A stretch of DNA of 64,000 nt from CALAGB01 sp963789565 (GTDB lineage Bacteria; Chloroflexota; Chloroflexia; Thermomicrobiales; Thermomicrobiaceae), in NCBI GenBank assembly GCA_963789565.1, contig CAWBKX010000002.1:3242431-3306430 (forward strand), in the 5' to 3' direction. The position numbers and the translations under genes were made by a program. Below, one piece after another: positions 51,222 to 60,512 of the stretch. The notes beneath the pieces are model-generated. The model did no database searches, had not been told where the DNA came from, and saw only the letters and a list, made by a program, of their open reading frames with translations. How positions within the stretch are numbered: the stretch's first letter is position 1; each line of letters starts with the position of its first letter.

Positions 51222-51671
51222 TTGACGGGAGCAACCGCGACAACCGCAGGAGTGCCGACTCGGGCGCGACTGCTGAATCCGAAGCTCATCGTCGTGGCGC
51301 TGGTGATTTTTGCGGTCATCGGCTATCTGATCTACAACGCCTTTCAAAGCTCGGCAGCCTCATATTTCGTGACGGTCAGCGAGCTTCAGGCGCAGTCGGC
51401 GACGATGGACGGTCAACGCGTTCAGGTTGGTGGCAACGTCAAGCCGGGAAGCATCGACAAAGGCGCCCCTGGAGACCCCATCAACTTCATCGTGACCGAC
51501 GGAACAAAGTCGATCCCGGTCGTCTATAGCGGCGTGCTCCCAGACATCTTCGCCGACAACGCGCAGGTGGTCGTTGAGGGAACCTACCATGTGAATGGCT
51601 CGTTCCAGGCGGACAGCCTCCTGACAAAATGCCCCTCGCGGTTCACCGCAGCCACGAAGACGAGCGGGTAG
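51222..51671 (+). CDS. ccmE: Cytochrome c maturation haem chaperone CcmE, unusual CxxxF form
   Basis: CcmE carries haem outside the membrane to the CcmFH ligase. The protein has one N-terminal helix (LIVVALVIFAVIGYLIYNAF) and the OB-like beta barrel (RVQVGGNVKPGS, DPINFIVTDGTKSIPVVYSGVLPDIFADNAQVVVEGTYHVNGSFQADSLLTKC). The haem-attachment site, HxxxY in most bacteria and CxxxY in a known minority, is C137-P-S-R-F141 here. TTG 51222 follows GGGAGG; ATG 51198 upstream is possible but has no ribosome-binding site. No other histidine near the site could replace it. Confidence 0.88.
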   Translation: MTGATATTAGVPTRARLLNPKLIVVALVIFAVIGYLIYNAFQSSAASYFVTVSELQAQSATMDGQRVQVGGNVKPGSIDKGAPGDPINFIVTDGTKSIPVVYSGVLPDIFADNAQVVVEGTYHVNGSFQADSLLTKCPSRFTAATKTSG

Positions 51672-51684
51672 GAAGGGATAATCC

Positions 51685-53673
51685 GTGGCGCAGCTTGGCT
51701 CCGGATCGCTCATCGTAGCGTTCGCTCTCGCGCTGTACGGGATCATCGTCTCGGTCATTGGAGCTCGACGTAACGCCGCCGAGCTGATCAACAGCGGTAT
51801 CCGCGCCGTTTGGGGTGTGACCGCGCTGATCCTCGTTTCGGTCATCGCGCTGTGCACCGCATTTCTGCGACACGATTTCCAGATCGCATACGTCGCTGGT
51901 CGCTCAAGCCGCGAGATGCCGATGCACTACGTCCTCTCGGCGTTCTACGGTGGTCAGCAGGGGAGCCTCCTCTACTGGGCCATGATCGCAGGTCTCCTTT
52001 CTTCGTTGGCCGTCTTCCTTCATCGCAAGCGTGATCGAGAGCTCATCCCGTACGTCGCGGCGACGGTACTCTCTACTGAAGTCTTTTTCCTCTTCATGCT
52101 GAATTTCATATCGAGTCCATTTACGCTGCTGCCGAGTGCTCCGGCGGACGGCGCCGGGTTGAATCCGTTGCTGCGTGATCCCGGCATGATGATGCATCCG
52201 CCGTTCTTGCTTGGCGGGTTTGCCAGCTTCACGGTTCCGTTCGGTTTTGCTATGGCCGCCATGATCACGGGACGTCTGGGAGATGGCTGGATTCGCTCCA
52301 TTCGTCGTTGGGCTTTGGTTGCCTGGGGCATCCTCGGTTGCGGGCTTCTGCTTGGTGCGTGGTGGGCATATCACGTACTTGGTTGGGGCGGTTACTGGGG
52401 CTGGGATCCGGTCGAGAACGTCGCGCTGCTGCCGTGGCTGCTTGCCACCGCCTTCATCCATTCGATCATCGTGCAGGAACGACGCGGCATGCTCAAAGTT
52501 TGGAACATGTCGCTCATCGTCGGTGCCTACATCCTGGCGGTCTTCGCTACGTTCACCGTACGAAGTGGCTTGATCGCTTCGGTTCACACGTTCGCGACCT
52601 CGTCGATCGGGACCTACTTCCTGTCGTATCTGGCGATTGTGGTGGTCGTGTCGATCGGCTTCCTGGCCTATCGCGTCAAGGGACTGCGCGCCGAGCGTTC
52701 GATTGAATCGGTCGTCTCGCGCGAATCGGGATTCTTGCTCAACAATCTGCTCTTCACAGCGATGGCCTTTGCCACGCTGTGGGGCACGATCTTCCCGCTC
52801 TTCAGCGAGCTCTTCCGAAACACCAAGCTGACGGTCGGTCCGCCGTTCTACAACGAGGTGAACGGGCCGATCATGCTCGCGCTCCTGGTGTTGATGGGCG
52901 TGGGGCCGTTGCTGGCGTGGCGTCGAACGTCGTGGCGGCCACTGTTGCGCAGCCTGCGAGAATCGCTGATTGCCGGAGTTATTGCCATCGTCGTCTTCGC
53001 CATCTTCATCCACAATCCGCTGGCGGTGGCCGGTTTCTCGGCGGTGATCTTCACTGTGACGACGATCGTCATGGAATACGTGCGCGGTGCTCGTGTGCGA
53101 CACCGCTCTATTGGTGAGGGCTACCTCGTCGCCATCCCGAGCCTGCTGCGCAAGAACAACCGGCGCTACGGCGGCTACGTCGTGCACCTTGCCATGGCTG
53201 TCGTGGCGGTTGGAATCATTGGAACACACTTTTTCCAGACTGAGCGCCAGTTCACCATGAAGCCGGGCGACACGGCCACCATCAACCAGTACACCTTGAC
53301 GTACAACGGGCTGGTCGACACGACCAACTCCGAGGGGGATGTGGTGGCCGCGAAGATCGATGTCTCCGAGAATGGCACGCATCAGGCGACGATCCAGAGC
53401 AAGCGCTTCTTCTATACCGGCTACGAGGACCAACCGACGGCCCGTATGGGAATCAAGACCATTGGCATCAATGACGTCTACATCGTGCTCGACCGCTGGG
53501 AAACGGATCAGACAGCCAGTCTGCGTGTCTATATAAATCCGTTAGCGAACTGGATTTGGTGGGGCGGCATGGTTTACGTGCTGGGGATCTTGACACTTCT
53601 CTGGCCGGCCGCGCGTCCCGCCGAGCGACGAGTTACAAGTGTTGTTCGGGAGGCTGCCCTGGGTGAAGCGTAG
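51685..53673 (+). CDS. ccmF: Haem lyase CcmF
   Basis: CcmF attaches haem to apocytochrome c with CcmH. The protein (662 aa) has many membrane helices and the WWD domain GAWWAYHVLGWGGYWGWDPVENVALLPWL near residue 240, plus the conserved histidines of the haem-handling family (for example MMHPPFLLGG and GLIASVHTFATS). The C-terminal periplasmic domain is intact. GTG 51685 follows GGAAGGGA. ccmE precedes it by 13 nt. Confidence 0.95.
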   Translation: MAQLGSGSLIVAFALALYGIIVSVIGARRNAAELINSGIRAVWGVTALILVSVIALCTAFLRHDFQIAYVAGRSSREMPMHYVLSAFYGGQQGSLLYWAMIAGLLSSLAVFLHRKRDRELIPYVAATVLSTEVFFLFMLNFISSPFTLLPSAPADGAGLNPLLRDPGMMMHPPFLLGGFASFTVPFGFAMAAMITGRLGDGWIRSIRRWALVAWGILGCGLLLGAWWAYHVLGWGGYWGWDPVENVALLPWLLATAFIHSIIVQERRGMLKVWNMSLIVGAYILAVFATFTVRSGLIASVHTFATSSIGTYFLSYLAIVVVVSIGFLAYRVKGLRAERSIESVVSRESGFLLNNLLFTAMAFATLWGTIFPLFSELFRNTKLTVGPPFYNEVNGPIMLALLVLMGVGPLLAWRRTSWRPLLRSLRESLIAGVIAIVVFAIFIHNPLAVAGFSAVIFTVTTIVMEYVRGARVRHRSIGEGYLVAIPSLLRKNNRRYGGYVVHLAMAVVAVGIIGTHFFQTERQFTMKPGDTATINQYTLTYNGLVDTTNSEGDVVAAKIDVSENGTHQATIQSKRFFYTGYEDQPTARMGIKTIGINDVYIVLDRWETDQTASLRVYINPLANWIWWGGMVYVLGILTLLWPAARPAERRVTSVVREAALGEA

Positions 53674-54271
53674 CCTACTCGCCATCGCAACCGGGCTGAT
53701 GATTCTGCTCCTCCTGCCGGCTCTTGCCGGCGCGGAAGGGGACGAGCCGCTCTCTCCGGAGGCGCTTTCGATCGCGAACTCCCTCAACTGCCCCGTCTGC
53801 CAGGGCGAGAGCGTGCGCGATTCGAACGCGCAGCTTGCCCACGACATTCGGCAACTGATCCAGCAGCAGCTCGACCAGGGACAAACACGCCAGCAGATCA
53901 TGGATTACTTCGTCAGTCGCTACGGCGAGACGATACTGCGTCAGCCACCGAAACACGGATTCTCACTGGCGTTGTGGTGGATCCCCGTTGGAGCCATCGC
54001 CGTCGGTCTGCTAATTCTGGGCGGGTTCGTCACGCAACGGCAGCGACTCGCGTATCACAGTGCGTCCAACGGCTCGACAGCGTCCGGTGAGCCTGTCGAC
54101 GATCCGGAGCTGGCATTGTTCGAGGCGCGCGTTCAGAGCGACGTGGCTGCCTATGAAGAGGATCTGATGGGAAAGGTAATTCCGCCGCAAGTGAAACAGC
54201 CACCGAGTGAGTCCCGTGCGGACGACCTGCCGCCTCAGAAGCTGGCTGGCTCGGACCAGGGGATCTCATGA
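53663..54271 (+). CDS. ccmH: Cytochrome c biogenesis thiol protein CcmH
   Basis: CcmH (about 202 aa) has a signal anchor, then the conserved ANSLNCPVCQGESVRDSNAQLAHDIRQLI with the redox pair C43-x2-C46, a three-helix domain, and a C-terminal membrane helix (WWIPVGAIAVGLLILGGFV). It reduces or holds the apocytochrome CXXCH thiols for ligation by CcmF. GTG 53663 overlaps the ccmF end and has GGGAGG nine nucleotides upstream. Confidence 0.93.
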   Translation: MKRSLLAIATGLMILLLLPALAGAEGDEPLSPEALSIANSLNCPVCQGESVRDSNAQLAHDIRQLIQQQLDQGQTRQQIMDYFVSRYGETILRQPPKHGFSLALWWIPVGAIAVGLLILGGFVTQRQRLAYHSASNGSTASGEPVDDPELALFEARVQSDVAAYEEDLMGKVIPPQVKQPPSESRADDLPPQKLAGSDQGIS

Positions 54272-54633
54272 CCGGGTACATCATCCTCGGAATTGCCGCC
54301 GTCATCGTGTTCGCGTTCGTGCTGCAGCCGCTCCTTTCTCGGGAGCGGCACACCGTCACCAACGTCCCGGCGCGCATCGCAGACCTCAACGCTCGCCGCC
54401 AATATCTGATGCAGGCAATTCGCGACGTCGATTTCGACTACGCCTCAGGCAAAATGGCTGACGACGAGTATCAGGAGACCCGTACCGCGTACATCCGTGA
54501 AGCGGCCGTCGTGTTGCGCGATCTCGAAACCGAGACTGGTGGCATCGATGAGGAGATCGAAGTCGAGATCCTCCAACTGCGGGCTATGGCACGTCAGTCA
54601 CAGATGGCGCAGCAGGAATCCGCCTCGTCGTGA
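54268..54633 (+). CDS. CcmI-like membrane-anchored protein
   Basis: The protein (121 aa) has one N-terminal membrane helix followed by a charged, helical segment (IADLNARRQYLMQAIRDVDFDYASGKMADDEYQETRTAYIREAAVVLRDLE). This matches the N-terminal part of CcmI/CycH, which holds the apocytochrome for haem ligation. The tetratricopeptide half of full CcmI is missing. ATGA overlap with ccmH and GTGA overlap with ccmA show tight coupling. Confidence 0.8.
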   Translation: MTGYIILGIAAVIVFAFVLQPLLSRERHTVTNVPARIADLNARRQYLMQAIRDVDFDYASGKMADDEYQETRTAYIREAAVVLRDLETETGGIDEEIEVEILQLRAMARQSQMAQQESASS

Positions 54634-55391
54634 ACGCGGCGCCCGCCGAGCAGCGTATCGAGGCGTCAATGACCGGCGCCGATTTAGCCTCTCCCGCCGT
54701 TCGCGTCTCTGTCAGCAAGCTCTCCAAGCGCTTCGACCGTCGCAACGTCCTCCGCTCAATTGATCTGCAACTGTATGCTGGTGAACGAGTGGTCCTGCTC
54801 GGCGCGAATGGCGCGGGCAAGACGACGCTGATGCGCGTCCTGGCGACGTTGAGTCGCCCAACCTCCGGAGTCGTGCGAATCAACGGTTTGGCAATCAACG
54901 ATGCCCCACGGGAGGTCAGACGTCACGTCGGCGTGGTGGCGCATCAGCCCTATCTGTATGAGGATCTGACAGCCGGCGAAAACCTACGCTTCTTTGCTCG
55001 CATGTATGGCGTGCCCGATGAGCAACCTCGCATTGACGAGGTGCTCGAGCTCGTCGGACTCGCGTCGCGCACGCGAGATCGTGTTCGCACGTTTTCACGT
55101 GGCATGCAACAACGCCTGGCGATCGCGCGAGCCATCCTGCACCGGCCGGACCTGCTGCTCCTCGACGAACCGGACACGGGGCTCGATCGCGAGGGTATGC
55201 ACGTCCTGGAGCGTATCCTCGAGCACCAGGTGACCGGCGGCGGAACAGTCCTGATGACGACGCACGACCTTCGTTTTGGCCTAAGCAGCGGCGACCGTAT
55301 TTTGCTGCTCGAACTCGGCCGTCTGACGCTTGACGCACCCGCGCGGAAGCTGGTTGAGGACGAGCTTGATGCACGTTTGTCGCGACGATGA
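54630..55391 (+). CDS. ccmA: Haem exporter ATP-binding protein CcmA
   Basis: CcmA is the ABC ATPase that drives release of haem-loaded CcmE from CcmC. The protein (253 aa) has Walker A GANGAGKTTL, the signature FSRGMQQRLAIARAI and Walker B LLLLDEPDTGLD, all intact. The first 20-30 residues are unconserved; an ATG at 54669 gives a more usual N-terminus. It overlaps ccmB by ATGA. Confidence 0.92.
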   Translation: MNAAPAEQRIEASMTGADLASPAVRVSVSKLSKRFDRRNVLRSIDLQLYAGERVVLLGANGAGKTTLMRVLATLSRPTSGVVRINGLAINDAPREVRRHVGVVAHQPYLYEDLTAGENLRFFARMYGVPDEQPRIDEVLELVGLASRTRDRVRTFSRGMQQRLAIARAILHRPDLLLLDEPDTGLDREGMHVLERILEHQVTGGGTVLMTTHDLRFGLSSGDRILLLELGRLTLDAPARKLVEDELDARLSRR

Positions 55392-56059
55392 AGAGCGCGA
55401 TGGATCAGATCTCCACGCTCATCTGGAAGGATCTGCTGACCGAGGTTCGCACCAAAGACCTCTTCGGCGGCATGTTCGTCTTTGCCGTGCTCACGATCGT
55501 GACCTTCAACTTCGCCTTTGACCTCACCGGCGTGAACAGAGCCCCGAGTGGGTCCGGTGCGCTATGGGTGGCGTTCAACTTCGCCGGCATGCTCGGACTC
55601 GGTCGCTCGATCGCGCTTGAGCGAGATCGCGGCTCGCTCGACGGGCTGCTCCTGTGTCCGGTTGATCGCGGCACGATCTATCTTGGCAAGTTCATCGGCA
55701 ACTTCCTTTTCATCACGTTAGTTGAAGTCATTTCGGTGCCGATCTTTGCCGCGCTTTTCAACCTCAACGTCTTCCAGTTCTCACTGTTCCTGGTGCTGCT
55801 GCTGGGCACGGTCGGGTTCGCGGCCGTCGGGACGCTGTTAGCGGTGATGGCGGCCAGCACACGCTCTCGCGAAGTCATGTTGCCGGTGTTGATGTTTCCG
55901 ATTCTGCTTCCGGTGGTGATCGCGACTGTGCGCGCCACGACGCTGATTCTGACCGGGCAGACAGCTGATCTCGTTCCGTGGCTTAATCTGTTGGGAGCAT
56001 ATGACCTGTTGTTTTTGCTGATCGCATACGTGGTATTTGAACGCGTCGTGGAGGAGTAG
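55388..56059 (+). CDS. ccmB: Haem exporter membrane protein CcmB
   Basis: CcmB (223 aa) is the six-helix permease partner of CcmA. STLIWKDLLTEVRTKDLFGGMFVFAVLTI and GRSIALERDRGSLDGLLLCPVDRGTIYLGKFIGN are typical, as is REVMLPVLMFPILLPVVIATV. Confidence 0.93.
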   Translation: MKSAMDQISTLIWKDLLTEVRTKDLFGGMFVFAVLTIVTFNFAFDLTGVNRAPSGSGALWVAFNFAGMLGLGRSIALERDRGSLDGLLLCPVDRGTIYLGKFIGNFLFITLVEVISVPIFAALFNLNVFQFSLFLVLLLGTVGFAAVGTLLAVMAASTRSREVMLPVLMFPILLPVVIATVRATTLILTGQTADLVPWLNLLGAYDLLFLLIAYVVFERVVEE

Positions 56060-56060
56060 G

Positions 56061-56792
56061 ATGGCGATCAACCAGCCGCGAAGCACACGGCAGCCCAACC
56101 TCGGCATGCTTCTCGGCCTATTGGCCGGGGTGACGCTGGCGTGTGGACTCTATCTTGGACTCGTCAACGCGCCGGAAGATGCTGTCCAGGGAAACGCGCA
56201 GCGCATCTTTTACATTCACGTCCCGATGGCCTGGGTTGCGTTCCTGGCCTTCTTCGTCGTCTTCTGCGCCGGGATCATGTTCCTGTGGAAACGTGACCTC
56301 ATCTGGGATCAGATCGCGCGAGCCTCGGCGGAGATCGGTCTGGTCTTCACCACGTTGGTACTGCTGACCGGATCGTTTTGGGGCCGTCCGATCTGGGGCA
56401 CCTGGTGGACCTGGGACGCGCGCCTGACAACGACGTTGCTGTTGTGGTTCATCTATCTCAGCTACTTCATGTTGCGGGCCTATGCGGGTGAGCGCGATCG
56501 AGCGGCGCGATTCTCAGCGGTCATCGGAATTATCGGATTCATCGACGTTCCGATTATCTACATGTCCGTTGACTGGTGGCGCACGCTACATCCTGGTCCG
56601 GTCTTCACGAGTAGTGGCGCGGCTATGCCTAACTCGATGCTGCTCGCGATGCTCGTGTGCCTGATCGGATTCACGCTCCTGTACGTCTACCTGATGATCT
56701 TGAAGTTCGGTATCGAGCAATCCAAAGACAAGCTCCTTGACTATCAATTTGCCTTGTCGGAGCGCGAAGCGGAGGGGGCGATCAGCGCATGA
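56061..56792 (+). CDS. ccmC: Haem-handling protein CcmC
   Basis: CcmC (243 aa) presents haem to CcmE. It has six membrane helices and the WWD motif PIWGTWWTWDARLTTTLLLWFIYLSY, flanked by the conserved histidines FYIHVPMAW and DWWRTLHPGP. ATG 56061 follows GGAGGAG. It ends overlapping the CcmD-like gene. Confidence 0.95.
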   Translation: MAINQPRSTRQPNLGMLLGLLAGVTLACGLYLGLVNAPEDAVQGNAQRIFYIHVPMAWVAFLAFFVVFCAGIMFLWKRDLIWDQIARASAEIGLVFTTLVLLTGSFWGRPIWGTWWTWDARLTTTLLLWFIYLSYFMLRAYAGERDRAARFSAVIGIIGFIDVPIIYMSVDWWRTLHPGPVFTSSGAAMPNSMLLAMLVCLIGFTLLYVYLMILKFGIEQSKDKLLDYQFALSEREAEGAISA

Positions 56793-56995
56793 GCAACCTA
56801 TCCTACTTATTCATTGCTTTTCTCATCACTTGGATCGTGATCGCCGGGTATCTGTGGATGCTTGGTCGACAGGTTCAGAACCTCAAAGACGAGGTTGATG
56901 CGCTCACCGAGGGCGTTGACGTCGAGTTTGATTCACCCGAGCGCGCAACTCGTGCGGATCTCGACAGCACGGCAGTGGGCAGCCGCCAGAACTGA
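56789..56995 (+). CDS. CcmD-like small membrane protein
   Basis: A 68-aa protein with one membrane helix (YLFIAFLITWIVIAGYLWML) and a short charged segment (RQVQNLKDEVDAL). The size and place, right after ccmC, fit CcmD, which stabilises the CcmC-CcmE complex. It overlaps ccmC by 4 nt. It is the last gene of the operon. Confidence 0.75.
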   Translation: MSNLSYLFIAFLITWIVIAGYLWMLGRQVQNLKDEVDALTEGVDVEFDSPERATRADLDSTAVGSRQN

Positions 56996-57002
56996 GGCGG
57001 AG

Positions 57003-57023
57003 CGGGCGTGTCCCGCACGCCCG
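57003..57023. terminator. Terminator between the ccm operon and the LLM gene
   Basis: CGGGCGTG / CACGCCCG (8 bp, 5-nt loop) lies 7 nt after the CcmD-like stop in a convergent gap, so it could serve both strands. Confidence 0.6.
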
Positions 57024-57060
57024 TTGCCACATATAGCAATCGTTCGAATCGATTCTGACG

Positions 57061-57924
57061 TCACTGACCCCGCCGCATCGCCGGAATGACTTCGGTCGCG
57101 ACGCGTTCGAGCACGTCGAACTGCTCGTCGTGCGGCTGGTCAATGATGAACTCGTTGACGCCTGCCTCCTGATAACGCCCAATGCACTCCCGGAAAGCTT
57201 CCACCGACTGCCACGGGTCGTCCGGCATGATGGCCGCCCAGCCATACATCCCACGCACGATCTCATCCGGGTTGCGACCGATCCTGGCGCAGTGCTCATC
57301 GAGTATCTTGTTGCGTTCGGCCATTTCTTTGGGTGACCCGGATGAATTCCAGGCGTCACCGTAGCGGGCCACGATCTCGAGCATGCGCGGACCTTTCGCT
57401 CCCAGCGTCAATGGCGGCCGTGGCGTCTGTACAGGTCCTGGTCGGAACGCGGCTTCGTGCAGTTGGTAGTACTTGCCATCATACGTCGTGTATTCGTTTC
57501 GCATCAGCTGATCGACGATCTCAACCGCCTCACGGAAGCGGCCCACAAGCTCGCCGGCTGGGGGGAAGTCGATGCCGAGCATCTCATGCTCCGGCACGTA
57601 CCAGCCCGCGCCGAGCCCCAGTTCCAGCCGGCCATGCGAGACGTGGTCGATCGTGACTGCCTCTTTGGCCAACAACGCCGGATGCCGGAAGGTGTTGCAG
57701 CTGACTAGCACGCCAATACGGATGCGCTCCGTGCGCGCCGCCAACGCCGCCAGCAGCGTCCAGGCCTCAAAATACGGGCCGCTCGGGTTGCTTGGCTGCA
57801 CCCAGTGATCGCAGTCCCAGACGCTGTCGAAGCCGAGATCCTCGAACAGCTTCCAGCGCTCGGCGACTACATCCCACGGCTGATTTTGATCGGTACAAAT
57901 CCCAAAGCGAAGCGCCTGTGCCAT
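57061..57924 (-). CDS. LLM-class F420-dependent oxidoreductase
   Basis: The protein (287 aa) is a luciferase-like TIM-barrel flavin or F420 oxidoreductase. Motifs are FGICTDQNQPWDVVAERWKLFEDLGFDSVW, RIRIGVLVSCNTFRHPALLAKEAVTIDHVSHGRLELGLGAGW and TLGAKGPRMLEIVARYGDAWN. The family in Chloroflexota and Actinobacteria is mostly F420-dependent, but FMN use is possible and the substrate is unknown. ATG 57924 has AAGGAAGGAG about 7 nt upstream. Confidence 0.85.
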   Translation of the reverse strand: MAQALRFGICTDQNQPWDVVAERWKLFEDLGFDSVWDCDHWVQPSNPSGPYFEAWTLLAALAARTERIRIGVLVSCNTFRHPALLAKEAVTIDHVSHGRLELGLGAGWYVPEHEMLGIDFPPAGELVGRFREAVEIVDQLMRNEYTTYDGKYYQLHEAAFRPGPVQTPRPPLTLGAKGPRMLEIVARYGDAWNSSGSPKEMAERNKILDEHCARIGRNPDEIVRGMYGWAAIMPDDPWQSVEAFRECIGRYQEAGVNEFIIDQPHDEQFDVLERVATEVIPAMRRGQ

Positions 57925-58082
57925 GCGGACTCCTTCCTTGCCTGCGAGGTTGTCATCCTTCGCGACGTGCCGTCTGAATTGTGGTGAGGTTCATCCAGAC
58001 CAGCGTTTACTGATGTTGACGAGAGTTGGATGGATCATGCCAGAGGTGGGGCAGACGGGCAATTCATCTCAGGTCGGTGGCG

Positions 58083-60434
58083 TCACGAAACCGTGATTGC
58101 CTGGCAGACTATCTCGTCGAGAGGGGTGGACTGTCCCGCGACGATGAGGGTATTGAATCGATCGTGTCCAAGCGCCGCGCGAACCGACTCCACCATGTGT
58201 TCGACGTTGACGCGCATCGAGGACTGAATCGGCATGTCATGGTCGATGCGGATGGCCGTTGCCGCTCCGTGGTATCGCGCGGCCAGACGTACGCCCCCCT
58301 CTTTCGCCGCGATGCATGCGAGATAATCGAGACACGTGGCGACGCCGGGCAGATCGCCAATACTGTCAAATCGAGATAGGGATTCGCGAATCGCCGTCGA
58401 GGCACCGACAAGGTCTTCCCGTTCCAGCGCCATTGCGCCGAAGTAGCGATAGGTATCGGCAATTCCCCAAGTATCCTCGAGTTTCTGGTACAAGCACAAC
58501 GTCTCGTGCAGAATCGCGTCAGCCTGGTCCCAGCGGCGTTCAAGCAGCAACACACTTCCAAAATTGAGCAGCGCTCCAGCAACGCTGCGGGGAGTTCCGG
58601 CACTCCGATGCAACTCCAGGCTTTGTTCGTAGAGGTGAATGGCATCCGAAAATCGTCCCTGATCGAGGGCCACGAGGCCAAGGTTGTTCAGTGCCTTCGC
58701 CACTCCAAACGTGTCGCCTTGCGCCTGCCAGGTGGTCAGAGCGCGATCGTGGAAGCGGATCGCCTGATCACCATCGCCCTGCGCCCACGCCAGAATACCC
58801 ATACCACTCAACGCACTGGCGAGAATGCCGGGCGGTACGCCGTCCGGCTCATCGAGAAAGGTATCGAACCAGTCTCTCCCTTCCGAGAGATAGCCGCGGG
58901 TCCACCAATATCGCCACAAACCGACCGAGATACGCAGCCCGGTCTCTACGTCTGCTGTTTCGCGTGCCCATTCAAGCGCGGCGCGCAGATTGTCGTGCTC
59001 ACGGTCGAGCCGAGCGAGCCACTCTGCCTGCCGTGACCCGACGAGGTTCGGACCGGCGTCCTCAGCCAGGCGACGAAAGTAGTCCGAGTGTAATCGACGT
59101 ACTGCATCTCTCTCGCCACTGCCACTCAGCAGCTCGAACGCATACTGGCGCACAGTCTCAAGCATGCCGATTCGTGTCTCAGTTCTCGCGGGGGTGCCGA
59201 CCGATCGGAGCAGGCTGTTCTCCATCAGATTGGTCAGGTCGCCCAAAAAGACGCTCCCCACGTCGTTATCGGATCCACATACGTCTTCGATGGCATCGAT
59301 GTCGGCGCCTGCCACGAAGACCGAGAGTCGCCGGAACAACAATTGTTGCGATTCGTTCAGCAGCAGATAACTCCATTCAACCGCGGCTCGAAGTGTTTGA
59401 TGGCGCTCCGGAAGGTCACGTGGACCATCGCTGAGGAGTGCCAGGCTGTTTGTCAGGCGATCGAGGAGCTCGGAGGGAGTCATCATCGTGACGCGCGCGG
59501 CGGCGAGCTCTATCGCCAACGGAAGTCCGTCCAGGCGGACGCAGATTTGGGCGATATCCGGCGCATTTTCATCGGTCAGTTCAAAGTCGAGTCGAGCAGA
59601 ACGTGCACGGGCCAGAAAGAGCTGCACCGCTGGAGAATCGGCGATTTCCTGGGTGAGGCGAGAGTGAGCTGGAACGTCCAGGGGCGGAACGGTGAATCGC
59701 TGCTCGGCGCGAACGCGGAGTGGCGTGCGACTGGTTGCAAGAATGACGACCTGAGGACACGAATGCACCAGTTCCGCGATCAATCTGGCTGCGGCAAGCA
59801 GGTGCTCGAGGTTGTCGAGAACGAGCAACACTCGTCGCCGTTCAAGCTGCGAAACGAGCAGTGCTCCGGTATCACGATCGGTGCTTTCTCGAATCCCAAG
59901 CGCCTGCAACATCGCCGAAGGGACGAGATTCGGATCGCTTATGGGCGCGAAATCGACAAAGACGACCCCGCCCGAGAATTCCACTTGAATCTCGTGGGCG
60001 ACCGCGAGCGCAAGCGTCGTTTTTCCAACTCCGCCTGGCCCAGTCAATGTCAACAGTCTGATTTGAGCGTCCCGCAGCAGACTACTGATCTGCTCTTTCA
60101 GCAGATCGCGACCGATCAGCTTGGTTGGGGAGAGTGGCAGCCGCATCTGGGATTCGGCGGAGAGTGGGACAGAAGACTTCTCTGGGGCAACGGGTTGGCC
60201 AATCGCGGAAGCCAACACCGATCGATCATCTGATTTGAGATCCAGCGCGTCGAAGAGCAATGCAAGCGTATCCGGACGAGGTTTGGTGCGGCGACCGCGC
60301 TCAAGCGCTCGCACCGCATCGGAACTGAGCCCGGCCTTCTCCGCAAGCGCCTCCTGAGAGAGGCCCGCAGTCACTCGATATCGTCGTAGCAGATCACCGA
60401 AGTTTGCCGAGACGGGGCTCCCCATCTGGCTCAC
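58083..60434 (-). CDS. XRE-family transcriptional regulator with NB-ARC ATPase and TPR domains
   Basis: The protein (783 aa) has an XRE helix-turn-helix (about residues 13-67; LLRRYRVTAGLSQEALAEKAGLSSDAVRALERGRRTKP), then an NB-ARC/STAND ATPase. The ATPase has P-loop TGPGGVGKTT at 132-140, VLLVLDNLEHLLAA and the arginine-containing ILATSRTPLRVRAEQR. The C-terminal half is a tetratricopeptide superhelix (for example WAQGDGDQAIRFHDRALTTWQAQGD). STAND regulators bind an inducer on the repeat domain and oligomerise. Its gene is divergent from the MFS exporter gene, with 11-bp-spaced repeats in the gap, so it probably controls both (inference). Confidence 0.88.
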   Translation of the reverse strand: MSQMGSPVSANFGDLLRRYRVTAGLSQEALAEKAGLSSDAVRALERGRRTKPRPDTLALLFDALDLKSDDRSVLASAIGQPVAPEKSSVPLSAESQMRLPLSPTKLIGRDLLKEQISSLLRDAQIRLLTLTGPGGVGKTTLALAVAHEIQVEFSGGVVFVDFAPISDPNLVPSAMLQALGIRESTDRDTGALLVSQLERRRVLLVLDNLEHLLAAARLIAELVHSCPQVVILATSRTPLRVRAEQRFTVPPLDVPAHSRLTQEIADSPAVQLFLARARSARLDFELTDENAPDIAQICVRLDGLPLAIELAAARVTMMTPSELLDRLTNSLALLSDGPRDLPERHQTLRAAVEWSYLLLNESQQLLFRRLSVFVAGADIDAIEDVCGSDNDVGSVFLGDLTNLMENSLLRSVGTPARTETRIGMLETVRQYAFELLSGSGERDAVRRLHSDYFRRLAEDAGPNLVGSRQAEWLARLDREHDNLRAALEWARETADVETGLRISVGLWRYWWTRGYLSEGRDWFDTFLDEPDGVPPGILASALSGMGILAWAQGDGDQAIRFHDRALTTWQAQGDTFGVAKALNNLGLVALDQGRFSDAIHLYEQSLELHRSAGTPRSVAGALLNFGSVLLLERRWDQADAILHETLCLYQKLEDTWGIADTYRYFGAMALEREDLVGASTAIRESLSRFDSIGDLPGVATCLDYLACIAAKEGGVRLAARYHGAATAIRIDHDMPIQSSMRVNVEHMVESVRAALGHDRFNTLIVAGQSTPLDEIVCQAITVS

Positions 60435-60512
60435 CTTCCGACCATCAATTCACCCGAACTCAACGGCGCATCACCATGATAGCACGATGAATCACCGGCT
60501 TCTCCACGCGTT

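Noticed and set aside
51904..53433. 509-codon frame opposite ccmF
   Set aside because: Low-complexity Arg/Gln/His-rich translation opposite a clear membrane protein; no conserved features.
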